Shown: positions 38,101-48,465 of the stretch, piece by piece
Layout of the letters: each line of letters starts with the position of its first letter
How positions within the stretch are numbered: the stretch's first letter is position 1
From: Skeletonema tropicum
Lineage: Eukaryota; Bacillariophyta; Thalassiosirophyceae; Thalassiosirales; Thalassiosiraceae
Length of the DNA stretch: 64,000 nt
Assembly (NCBI GenBank): GCA_037178625.1
Contig: CM074135.1
Span: 171,001-235,000, forward strand
Direction of reading: 5' to 3'
Position numbers and translations under genes: made by a program
Notes under the pieces: model-generated
The model's input: the letters and a program-made list of their open reading frames with translations, nothing else
Told to the model about the DNA's origin: nothing
Databases searched by the model: none

Positions 38101-40367
38101 GGTATGCTCACGAGAAGAGAATTGAGGTAGTGGCGAAGCAGGGCACTATTCAGGCAGATGTCAACATAGACGATCTCGATCCAGAAGACGCGGAACAATT
38201 CCTGAACTGGTTCCATTCCAGCCAGTTAACTGACATGAGGACCAACCCGATCCTTGCGGAAAACATGACAGTGGACATAGGATTGAACCACGATTGGTCG
38301 GCGAGCTTCTTCCAGGGAGAAAGGGACATAACAATTCCTGGGGAGGAGTACACGATCATGATTAGGGATCATGCTACCAAGGTACTAAATGATGAGAATG
38401 ATCCAACTGATATTCCCACAAAATCAGATGGTACAAAGTATGACATCAACGACCTATCCGACGAACAACGAATGATAGTGCTCGCGACGGTCGATACAGT
38501 TGTCAAGTTCCTAGAGAACGACGAAGACTACAAGCCGCTGCGAGCCACCATTACTGGCATGGGCGGATGTGGAAAGTCACATGTCATAAGCACTATCATA
38601 TCCATCATAAGAGAAATGACCGACGTGAACAACACAGTCCAAGTTGCCGCACCGTCTGGCAGTGCTGCTTATAATGTCAAGGGCTGCACGCTGCATTCCC
38701 TTCTTGGTATTAACGTGCAGGTGCCATGGGCATCTTTGAATGTTGAAAGGAAGAAAGAGCTTCAAAAGAAGCTCAAAGAACTTCTTGTCTTGATGGTCGA
38801 CGAGAGAAGCATGATGAATTCACACGTGACATATGGAGCTGAACAGCACGTTCGAGAATGCGCATTTTACGGACACAATAACACGGAGCGGTGGGGTGGT
38901 GTTCCTGTTGTACTGTTGTTCGGTGACGATTTCCAATTGCCACCAACGGACAAGAATGGAGCCATAAGCGGATATGACAAGTATCACAATAACCAGAGAC
39001 CCCAATCAATGACTGCAAGAAGCAAGAACAACCAGGTATGCGAGTACGAAGGTTGTTACATTCTTACTGTCATGATGGTAGATAATGTGTTCAAATTGAC
39101 TCGAAACTTCAGGACACAAGACAAGGACGACTGCGAATTGATGAACAGAATGAGAGTGGGCGATCAAACAAAGGAGGACGCACGTCGTTTGATCAACTTG
39201 CATTTAAGCTACTATTCCTCCAAGTTCAGAGACACTATCGAGGACGATCCAAAAACATTGCATGCCTACGCAAAACGGGAGGAAATGAATAAGCAAAATG
39301 TCAAAATGCTCGTAAAAACACAGAAACGGCTGTCAGTACCGGTAGCACGGCTCAGATGCCAATTCAAGAGCAACATGGTTGGCAATCCCACTGTGTACCA
39401 GTCGCATTTCTTCGGCAAAAAGATGTTGTACACTTTAGACGTTTCCGTTGGTGTGCACGTGTGCCTGGAGACAGCGAACATTGATCCGAACTCTGGCCTG
39501 TACGTTGGAGCGATTGGGAAGGTGATTGACATCGTTTATGACGAGCAGCACTCCGTAGGACCAAACACAAATGGTGTTGAATCCCTCCCAAAGTATATAG
39601 TCGTTGATTTCCCATACTTCAAACCGCGGCAAGGCATTGAACCCTGGGACAAAAAGAATCCAACGGTGAGTGAATGTAGAAATGTATGCTTGAATTCGAA
39701 ATATAGCATGGCACTGATCAATCATCCCTCTTTACACAAATTTGCAATCACTCCACTCCACCACTCCACTCAGCACGTGCCAATACCACCCTACACTCAC
39801 ATCTGCAACAAGGGATGCTGTACTGCCACGTTCATGCCCCTGCAAATTGCATTCGCAATCACAATACACCGCTGCCAGGGCATGGAGGCTGGGTTCGGCA
39901 AGGACGATCGATGGAATCGCATGGTGATAGATCCGTCAGATGAGCTCTGGGAGAGAAGCCAGTGCCTTGGGACAGGATACGTTGCTACCAGCAGGGGCAA
40001 AACACTTGGTTCCAAAAATGTTATGCACCCGACGGATAGTGCCATTTATTGGACAGGGCCGAGCGTGTCTGTAGAACGGTTACACAATTGCAAGACGAAC
40101 CAAGATGGCCAACTCTGCAAACTCTTCAAGAAGCGGGACAAATGGGTCAAGTACCTTGACGGCAAGGCAGAAGAAACCAAGACAAGATACAACAAAAGAA
40201 AGCTTGATGAAATGACGAAAACAACTTATCAAAAGGCAGTGAGTGGTACTTTAATAAAGAATAGAGAGGACCTGACGAACCGCATCACCGAAATCATAAC
40301 CAGCCCAAACAAAAAATGGAAAGAAACGAAGAAAGAATACCAATTGCCACGCGATTATTTTGCCTAG
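32133..40367 (+). CDS. 2,482-aa Helitron transposase: Ulp1 protease, Helitron-associated domain, HUH Rep, Pif1-like helicase (G-inner)
   Basis: Eight exons: 32133-32142, 32257-32352, 32495-33580, 33664-34098, 34195-35959, 36066-37430, 37568-39665 and 39774-40367. All junctions are GT-AG and in phase, 7,449 nt in total. Residues about 220-430 are a C48/Ulp1 cysteine protease with His in HLAHHWSL, Asp in MIHLDCLG, and Gln and Cys in QTNSYDCGVHVC. Residues about 545-1130 include CxxC pairs and NNLHPVWYERD / GHCVCFPQDI, the DUF6570-like block that precedes Helitron Rep. Rep follows: FPGGIGDVYD, HUH (GQIHLHLLG, about 1370) and paired tyrosines (KYVVAYASK, about 1560). The helicase has Walker A GMGGCGKSH (about 1916), Walker B LMVDE (about 1991), DDFQLPP, TIHRCQG and VATSRG. 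It is intact. The tiny first exon is the least certain part. The nuclease nicks DNA and the helicase unwinds it for rolling-circle transposition. Confidence 0.9.
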
Positions 40368-40860
40368 TGGACGATACAATGCAATATTCACAACTTGCAT
40401 GGAAAATAAATTTGTCTTCAAGACAAATTTATTATCAATCGCGGCAACATGACAAATTAACGACAATCAATAAAGGATACAACAAAGGGAGAATATTTCT
40501 CGTGATGAAGAAACATGTCACCTATAATGACAATGTACCTGTATTTCTTTCTGCAAATGATGGTATCCTCGACAGATATAGCCAATCAATTTCTGTAAAA
40601 AGCGCCTTAAAGCCAGGTACTTCTTGCTTTCTACGTAGGAACAAGTACAAATCCTACAGCGGTATGGTCTACAGAGCCTCTACGTGTCCACCAGGTAAAC
40701 TTTCTCACTAAACAGCTACTATACTGATTCCTACCAAGATCCCTGTAGAAAAAAGTTTGGAAAAAAATGGAGAATTTGTGACCATAAGGGGTTGGGCACC
40801 TCCCGGCCCCGTTATCGACACTTCACTGCGCTTGTTTCGACCCGGGGCCCCGAGGGCCGA
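40368..40860. other. 3' region of G-inner with perfect stem-loop and terminal hairpin
   Basis: A perfect 13-bp-stem AT hairpin (AATAAATTTGTCT...AGACAAATTTATT) lies at 40405-40432. A block from about 40545 to 40730 is conserved with the A family, including GGTACTTCTTGCTTTCTAC and TCCTACxxCGGTA; in one plus frame both families read GTSCFLxRNxYxSYxG. The terminus carries GGCCCCGAGGGCC at 40846-40858 followed by GA. The conserved block could be a 3' transposition signal or a small coding exon. Confidence 0.55.
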
Positions 40861-41140
40861 TAATAAATTGTAGTATTGACGTTTTGTGCGAGGCGAAAGA
40901 GCCTTGACTATTACCATTACTTGGAGGGCCGCTGAGCGGAGAAGGACACAATTTCTATCTGGACCTCGAGATGCTGTGTAGACAGCTGCATGTAGATAAT
41001 GTTGAGTTATTGCTTGTTGTAGGTGTTGCTATTGAAGACGAGATAATTATTCTTTATTGACATCGTAGCTTTTGGATGATACATTTCTTTCTAACAGTGA
41101 TCGCATAGTAACGATGTGTTTCGGTGCTGATAATTATCAA
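40861..41140. other. LTR element interior, right part, non-coding
   Basis: These 280 bp lie between G-inner and the right LTR. I see no gene, no primer-binding site matching initiator tRNA and no polypurine tract. Confidence 0.5.
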
Positions 41141-41357
41141 TGACCTGGTTAGCTGAATTCAGTTCTAGAGGGAGTCTATGATCGATTGACAATATTAATA
41201 ATTGTGAGTGTTACTACTACTGGACTTCTTCATGGTTGTTAATGGATATGGAGATGATGCTGTCGACGTGGATCTTTCCTACGCACTTCTTCTGAATATC
41301 TACGTAAAGAGATCGATACATAAATACTATTATGCCAGTACCTATCGTACCTCGACA
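41141..41357. repeat. Right LTR, 217 bp
   Basis: It begins TGACCTGG and ends CTCGACA, then the CGTAG target copy at 41358-41362. One base difference from the left LTR is visible. Confidence 0.85.
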
Positions 41358-44300
41358 CGTAGTAATAGTAATTCGTGGTACTGTCGTTTTGAAGTTCAGT
41401 GTTGTCGGTTTTCGCTAGAATTGTCAAAGCTGGTAGCTCTCCTTCTTCTCCAAGTACTTCTTTGCTCCAGTCTGTACCCATCGCACTGATAAGTGTTACC
41501 TGAATGTTTAGCGTTTCTGCAAAATTGAGCATCTTATCACGTACAGTAATTGTGTCTGAGCCGTAGTTGTTTCCCCAGTCCTTCCACATCTGCCTCTCTT
41601 TCTTGTTCAAGCCGATTCTACCAACGCCTCTGCTGTACTCATTCTTTTTTCTGTTTTTTGCGTTTTTGTACGCTTTATCCAATACTCCCCTCATTGTAGT
41701 AATGTCGCTTTCGTAGTCACCTAGAATCATCCCAGGCAAGTGTTCATTGTAGTTCTTTTGTTCTTGTCCGTAGTTCTCATTGCCATCAACATTTACTGTA
41801 GTAAAATAGTTTTTGAGGTCCTGTACAAATGACGATTGAGCTTCGTCGGATAGAGCATTCCAATTCAGTCCCAAATCCATCATTCGTTTGCTAACAAATG
41901 TCTTGTCATCCTCGTCGTTACCAGTAGTTCCAACGTCATTACTGGTAGTCACAGTAATCACCGCTTGCTCGTCGTCTATTGGATCTTCTTTCTCTTCCTT
42001 TTGTTGTTTCTCGCTGTCTTTCTCATCCACTGAGTCAATATTTCCCTGCGTTGCATTCGTAGGCTTTGATTTCTTGCTTGCTCCGTCGGGTGGTTTGGCT
42101 GCCTTCCTCTTCTTCTTTTTCTTGTACTTTTCCTTGATGGCTGCTAACAAATCATCATTCTCCATCATAATACCGCCTTCATATGTCTCTCCATTAAACA
42201 TAGCATTGCAAACGTCACTTAAGTTCCTTGCTCCCTGTCCGCCAGTGATGTCTTCCAATTTCATAGGCGTTGGCTTTGCGTTTTTAGCTGATGCCTTTTT
42301 TGTACAGAACTGGTTTGAGAGAGGTGCGTCTTCTCTTTCATGAAACTCAATATCACCGAGTTCTAGCTTTGCCACTTCCAACGCGTCCTCCTGGTTTTTT
42401 GATAACACGTCACATGCTATCCTAATACGCATGGTGCCACCGAACAATAACAATAATGCTAGTTCGAGGTTCTTTGGGGTCTCGGTTCGCTTGCTGTTGA
42501 ACAGTTTCTGCCATGTTCTAATATCATTTCCTCCCTTCAAGGACTGCATCGCAGAAGCGAAAGCTTTTCGAACTTTGTCATCGGTTCTTTGTTCAGATTT
42601 TGTTTCAGTCAGGTACTTTTTGAATTGTTTCGGTAAGAGCTCACTGGTTCTGCTCGTGATATGAGTCTCGGCAATGCTTGAGTTTAGCCCATATTTCTCG
42701 TAAGTTTCCAAGAACTCGTACACCAATTGTGATCTCATCATCTCTCCCAATCCATTCATGTTGTATGTTTTCTGAACGCTTTGTTCCAATTCTTTCTTCT
42801 TCTGGAGGTTATTTCGTCCTTGCTTGTCGAAGTACGAATAGCCAATGATCTGTACCATCGCTATTGCACGTACTGTCAACAAACCGTAGCAGCGAGCTAT
42901 GGTATAGAAGTGTAAACTTGATTAGATTTGACGCGACATAAAAATGCATTGACGACAAATTTATTCTTGGTTGCTGCTTACCTAGACACTCTTTCACATC
43001 CTTCTCTCCCATATTTGAAAGTTCCCGACTGAGCTTATCCAAGGCCTGTTGGAGTAGCTCGAGGTTGTTGTTCATGTTTGCCGCTATCATCCATTCTGTA
43101 ATGAAGTGTAGGACAGACAGGTCGATGCTCTTCTCTGAATCTGGGTCGAACAACTCTGGCAAATCCAATCCCAATTTTTCAGCGAGTTCCTCGTTCAGCT
43201 TTACCATAGGTTTGTTAGTGTTGTCGTAGAATTTGTTAGATAGGAGTAACGCCTGCTTCTCCCTCTCTGAGAAGCTCATGACTGTCGCATTGGCAGTTCC
43301 AATTAGTTCAGACATTGCTCTCTTCACACTCTTCGCTTCTGCATTTTGCATAGCTGTGTTGGCGTTCATCCATGCAGGCAAGGCGATCCTAGCGTCTGTG
43401 TCTTCCTCATTGAAGTGTAGCGTCGACAGTACACGTTTGAGAGGTTCTCCAAACGGAGATGAGTCGTTGACATAGTCGTTCAGTACATTGTTTGATTGAA
43501 AAGCACCATCTTTCGGGTCGAGAATATCTTTGTTGGACTTCTCCTCGATTTCCTCGCCATCGCAGTAGAACGAACCGTCAGACTTTTGTGCGATTTTGTC
43601 TTTGTCGGGTGAAAACCTGATTGCTACTTGAGAGTACCTAATAGCTAGTGTTGCTTGAGACGATGCATGTTTTTCATCGGCAATTGTCTTACTAATGGAG
43701 AGTAGTAGCTGCCTCTCGAGCGTCTTTGCTGTAGCAAGCTCTGTTGCTTGTAATTTGGACCCGAGTACGTCGACATATATCGGAGTTTGGAAATGAGTGA
43801 CCAGTGATGTACTACCAGCGTGTAGTTCTTCCAATGGGTCTACTGACTCCACGCCTATATCTTGACCTGTCAAGAAATGATCTTCCCCTCTCCTCGCAAT
43901 CTTGATGGGTGAATCATGTCTGGGTTTGCATTTAAGCAGAGCGCATACACCAGTGATTACGCGATGATTGCCTTCAACGCTAGCCCAAAAGTACGACAAG
44001 GCGCTACTGAATGCATCGCGGAATATCAACATGCCATCGACCCCATCTCTGTCAGCTACTTGAACCCTGTCCCCCTTTCCTTTTTTGAACCATCCGTTCT
44101 TTCTTGCGATACTGAGTAGTTTTTTTTGACCGTTCACTGTTGTAACATCAGCAATAAGAGCTTCCTTGATCTCGGTACTTTCGATAGATGCTTTGCGGAG
44201 AGTTGCTATAAAATTTGTTACAGCTTCGTTCACTGCAAATGGACTCACACTCATTTTACCTGATTTGTTCACTCCATTAAGAGCAGTTTGAAAGGCCGAC

Positions 44301-44604
44301 ACAGTTTCGCTTAATTCCTGTAGATGAATTGTATTGTAACAATGAATACAAGATTGGGTTGTTAGTGACTTGATCGTAATAAATTTGAACTCATTACATT
44401 TTTATTTCGGCTGTCCTCTTCGAGTTAGTCGAGAATAATTTTGCTATCAACACAAATTTATGTTGAAACGACGCAGTTTTGAACACTTACATAGCTATTG
44501 AAGTCCTTTTTGTCGAAGCCAGATTTACAACAGAAATAAACAGGGGCGCGCAGAATGGTGCAATAGTGGTGGCGTGCAGCGGTGTATGTGGCGGGTTCAG
44601 CGCG

Positions 44605-45963
44605 GGCCCTCGGGGCCTGTAAAGTATTGTGTCGTCATCTTGCTGTTGGCCATTTGCTGTGTGGCTTGTCAGTAGTCTTTATACAACGGAATTCGGCTAT
44701 AAAGTTGCTCTGCAATGACGTTGGCCTTAATTGGTATAATTGTGCTGTGCACAATTTTACCAATTAGTCTCTTTACAATAGAATACGGCTATAAAGTTGC
44801 TCTGCAATGACGTTGTCAATCTTTATCAATGTGAAAAGAAATGTCTTGAATGCAATAAGCCACGAAGTCCTTATTACAAGCTAGGAGTTTTTCCAGATGA
44901 TGGTAGTAAGCAATATAACCGAACTCTTTATGATTCATTAATTACGAGTTTCGGTGGAGCTTAGCCACCTTCATCAGCGGTTCTAATTGCATGGAGACAG
45001 GCCACAAAAAATTTGAATCAAAAGGTCTCAAGAATGAGAAAAGGCGTGGTAGCTGTCATTGTTCTAACGGTCGTAAGTTTTGTTGGCGTTTCGTGGGCGT
45101 GGGCCAGCGTACAAGGCATATCTTTTCCATCGGGGAGATCCAAAGTAGCGTAGCTACGTGCTTTGCTCTGAATTACTTCCGGAACTTCAACTTGAAGTGT
45201 TGGGATTTTCCCCCCTCCCATCCCCGCTGAAATGCCCATTTTGATTGTCATTTAGATGCTATATCTTATGATTTAGATCTAAAAATCGCTTGATTTGTGC
45301 TAAAAAGGACTTTTCCAGGCTAATTAAGTCAGATTGTCGATGAGCTTCTTCGTTCTTTCCGGTGTGCATCCCCGTCACCCTCTATTTTCTTAATTTTTTC
45401 TCTGAGTGACGTGGTAAACTTCGTTACTTAAGGAATTAGTACACTTGATTCCAATCGTCTTACGTCACAAAGTACCAGAAGTCAGGTGTTGGCAAAATCC
45501 AATGAACAAAAAAGTATTTAAGTTCATGCAGCAAGTACTCAGGTCGACATTGGCTCAATTACATTATCTGCCGAGTCGTCTATTGATGCAAGTCTAAATA
45601 GACGCCGACGTTGGTTGCCGACGTGTTTGCATTTGAATAACTGCCGATCTTTGGCCACGTACTGATCAATACGTCAGTTCTTAACTCCACGTCGACGTCT
45701 TGTGTTGAGCTGAATCTTTTTGTCGACGTGTTGTCGATGTGTTGAACCACAAGATCTTGTGTTGCCGACGTAGCTTACGAAGGAACTCGTTTACTTCATG
45801 ACGTGGTTGGTTATTGATTGCATTGTTCTCTGCTGATTATTGCGCTGGTGCGTTGGCGGCGGTTATGTAGGCAGTTTGTACGTTGTCGAGCCGTTCAACA
45901 GCTCTCATAAATTATGCATTGCATCATTTACATCATCACATTTCTACATTGTCCGAATAAATA
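44605..45963. promoter_or_regulatory. 5' region of A4: paired repeats, long hairpin, motif cluster
   Basis: Two copies of CGGC plus TATAAAGTTGCTCTGCAATG lie at 44694-44717 and 44786-44809. Between them, 44728-44766 is a hairpin with an 18-bp stem containing one mismatch (TAATTGGTATAATTGTGC, loop TGT). A second small hairpin GGTGG/CCACC lies at about 44954-44970. From 45604 to 45770, YCGACGT occurs five times, with nearby TGACGT motifs, just upstream of the gene at 45964. At 44824-44963 an open stretch without ATG reads CxxxCxxC (YQCEKKCLECNKP) before a stop, possibly a captured coding fragment. Confidence 0.5.
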
Positions 45964-46740
45964 ATGAAGTTTGGCAACACAAATCCAGTTATATCCACCG
46001 TTGGTAGTAATGGTAAGGGCTTCCGTGCCGTGCGGAATCGGAGCAATGTCGATGCACGTCTTACTTCGTCAGGGGTCAAGACTGCCGCTAAACCGTCGGC
46101 TCCTGTCATTGCATTGAGCGTAACAGACATCAATTGGCGTTTGGTGCGTACCGACGATCGTATCTTCTTGCTGCTAGCGTCTGTTGCATTAGGCGATGGG
46201 TTTGACGTTGCCAAGTTGGAGAAGGAACAACTGCTCTTTTCTGCTCTTTCCGTCTTTGAAGTCGGGTCAATCAAGTACATCCTGAATGAACTGTCTGAAC
46301 ATTACCCGAATGTCCCAGTTGGTAAGACTGATTCTACTGACAAAGATGATCTGGTGTCTGCAGCGGTCAACTTCTTAATGTTTGCCGCTATTGCTCAGAA
46401 AGGAGGTACAAGCCAAGCGCCGTACACTTCAAATTGTGAGCATTTTTGGTAAGAGAGAAGGTTAACCTTCGTGTGGTTCAATGATTTTGGTATTTTTGTT
46501 CATTGTACCGTTTTACAAATTCTGTCTTTCCTTTTTACTTACAAGTTTTTTTTTCAACCTTCAACTTCACACCAGTGATGAGAACGGGAAACTTGTACTT
46601 GAAGACAAAACTCATTCGGGCTCCCGTGATCAGCCTGTTCAAGATGATGATGAACCGGATTTGTCCGAGAAAGGTGCTGTCACGAAAAAGTCTAAACCGG
46701 TACCTGTCGGAGAGAAGGCCTCTCCTGATTCAACTATCAT
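45964..46740 (+). CDS. MKFG-family N-terminal exons in A4
   Basis: Exon 1 is 45964-46448 (donor GTAAGA) and exon 2 is 46576-46740 (acceptor CACCAG, next donor GTGAGT); phases 2 and 2 agree. The start MKFGNTN, the Ser/Thr/Arg-rich head, the following helix-rich block (WRLVRTDDRIFLLLASVALG) and the exon 2 acidic linker parallel exons 1-2 of the giant element's 953-aa protein. The MBD-like exon is absent. With the only acceptor I can see before the helicase remnant (about 46861) the frame is out of register. The product therefore probably ends soon after exon 2 or is not made. It may be a truncated, possibly dominant, partner of the full-length protein; that is speculation. Confidence 0.65.
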
Positions 46741-46863
46741 GTGAGTTTATTTTGTGTGCATGTGCACTGCCGCACTAAGTATCGCTTGCTTATTGAATCA
46801 TTTTAGTATAATCGATCACTGAACAATTTTACCTAATAAACAAATGCAACTGCCTACGTAGAC

Positions 46864-48033
46864 ATGCTGATCAAAACACACGAACGACTGAAAGTACCAA
46901 TAGCTAGGCTCAGGTGTCAATTCAGCAGCAGGATGGCGGGCAATAACACAGCATACCAGTTGCACTTTTACGGCAGGAGGCTATTCTACACCTTTGATGT
47001 GTGCGTAGGTGCACATGTTTGCTTGGAGTCAGCCAACATCGATCCCAACTCAGGATTGTACGTCTCAGCTATTGGGGTAGTAGTCGAGATCGTTTACGAT
47101 AAGGATCGCTCCGTTGGACCAAACGGTAAAGGTGAGGTTAGCCTACCGAAGTACATTGTTGTGGATTTCCCTACATACAAACCACCACCAGGCGAGGACC
47201 CATGGGACAAGAACAACCCAACGGTGAGTAAAAGTTGACACACGAAAGACACAAGACAATTGCCACTCTCTGCGAAAACACTACTAACTCATTTCATACT
47301 GATACAAATGCATCCTACCCCAACTTATTGCGCACAGCACGTGCCAATCCCACCCTACGAGCAGATTTGCAACAGGGGATGCTGCACCGCATTATTCATG
47401 CCATTGCAAATTGCCTACGCCATCACCATCCACCGCTGTCAAGGACTCGAAGCTGGATTCGACAAAGGAGACCGCTGGAACCGCATGATAATAGATCCAG
47501 CAGATGAGTTGTGGGAGATTAGCAAGTTTCTTGGAACAATGTACGTGGCTACCAGCAGAGGCAAAACACTTGGCTCCAAAGATCAAGCATACCCGTCGGA
47601 CAGTGCCATATACTGGACCGGAAGCAACATTTCAACGAACCGATTAAAAAATTGCAAGAGAAAGCAAAATGGCCAGTTCTGCGAATCGTACAAGAAGCGA
47701 GCAAATTGGGTGAAATACTTGGAGGGGAAGGCAGAAGAGTCGAAGACGAGGTATAGCAAGAGAAAGTTAGAGGAAATCACAAAAACATCATACGCAGCAG
47801 CAATCAAGGGCGATTTCATCAAAGACAGGACAGACCTGACAACCAGGATTACTGACATCATAACCCGAACAAGAAGTGGAAAGAAGCGAAGAAGGATCAT
47901 GAAATCCCAAGTGATTACTTCGCAGGATCTTCATCTGGTGATTAGTAAAATTGATCACTGCACAGTTTTACAAAACAGACACTTTCTCACCACAAAGAAT
48001 ACAACAACTCAATTAAGCGTCTGCATCTGGTGA
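46864..48033 (+). pseudogene. Helicase C-terminal remnant in A4
   Basis: Exon 46864-47223 starts at an ATG (MLIKTHERLKVPIARLRCQF). After a 114-bp GTGAGT...CAG intron, exon 47338-48033 runs to a stop; the total is 351 aa. It corresponds to residues about 2155-2480 of the giant transposase, with the same intron position, TIHRCQG (RecD/Pif1-like motif), YVATSRGKTLGSK and the basic tail. Walker A, Walker B and the whole Rep are missing, so it cannot act as a helicase. Frame and splice sites are conserved in all four copies, which may only reflect how recent they are. Confidence 0.8.
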
Positions 48034-48465
48034 TCAGTAAAACATCTGCAAGCGCACGATTCGATATATCAAGCACAGTTTTACAAAAAGACATTTTCTC
48101 GCGACGAAGAAAGACAAAAACTAAATCGACTAACGCCCGTGTAAAACCTGTATTTCTTTCTCGTACAGACCGATATAGATGCTCAAAAAGCGCATCTAGT
48201 ACAGTCAATTTCTCGCTTTCAACAGGTACTTCTTGCTTTCTACATAGGAACACATACAGATCCTACGCCGGTAGTCTCTACCGAGGACTCTACGTGTCCC
48301 TAAAGTAAACCTTCTCACTAAAAAACACATGTACTGATTCCTACCTATAACTCTGTAGAATAATGGGGGTGAAAAATAATGAATTTTCCCACCTGTAATA
48401 GAAGGGCACCTGCGGCCCCCTATTACGCTGCTCTGCACTCCATGAACGGGGGCCCCGAGGGCCGA
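48034..48465. other. 3' region of A4 with GTAAAA...TTTTAC stem-loops and terminal hairpin
   Basis: Stem-loop pairs GTAAAA/TTTTAC occur at about 47947-47971 and 48037-48085. The block 48147-48345 aligns with the giant element's 3' region (GGTACTTCTTGCTTTCTAC, CTACGTGTCC, CTGATTCCTACC). The terminal hairpin GGCCCCGAGGGCC lies two bases from the end. Confidence 0.6.

Larger units (their letters stand above)
18467..40860 (+). mobile_element. G-inner: giant autonomous Helitron-type element, 18,465 bp plus nested A3
   Basis: It starts TGAAATGG after host A 18466 and ends GGGCCGA before host T 40861. It lies inside the LTR element. Subtracting A3 (3,929 bp) gives 18,465 bp, identical to G-outer after correction. 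It carries a HUH Rep plus helicase (Helitron hallmark), hairpins in inverted orientation at both ends (18527-18539 and 40846-40858), and no target duplication. Asymmetric terminal inverted repeats are described for the Helitron2/Helentron branch. Here the 13-mer is 60 nt from the 5' end and 2 nt from the 3' end, which fits that description. The transposase and MKFG genes are open; only the minus-strand 1,123-aa gene is broken. Confidence 0.9.
11335..41357. mobile_element. Non-autonomous LTR retroelement, about 3.7 kb without nested insertions
   Basis: Two 217-bp direct repeats (11335-11551 and 41141-41357) start TGACCTGG and end CTCGACA, i.e. TG...CA. They are flanked by the 5-bp duplication CGTAG (11330-11334 and 41358-41362). 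G-inner carries the empty site with a single CGTAG at 20771-20775. The interior (11552-12041, 15971-18466, 40861-41140) has no recognisable Gag, protease, RT or integrase, so this is a LARD/TRIM-like element needing proteins from elsewhere. Orientation is uncertain: a weak purine-rich stretch (ATGGGGCAGCAA on the minus strand) borders the left LTR, and no convincing primer-binding site is seen. Confidence 0.8.
44537..48465 (+). mobile_element. Short Helitron-like element, copy A4 (3,929 bp), reference copy
   Basis: It is inserted in exon 1 of the 1,123-aa gene of G-outer, in the plus orientation. G-inner gives the empty site: CAGAAA plus TAAGCGACC rejoin exactly as at about 27871. It starts TAAACAGG and ends GGCCGA. 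The 13-mer hairpins are at 44605-44617 (inverted) and 48451-48463. The element is related to, but not derived from, the giant family: shared protein segments are only about 70% identical by eye, while termini and 3' block align. An internal deletion removed the MKFG gene after exon 2, Ulp1, the DUF6570-like part, Rep and the helicase motor. Confidence 0.92.
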
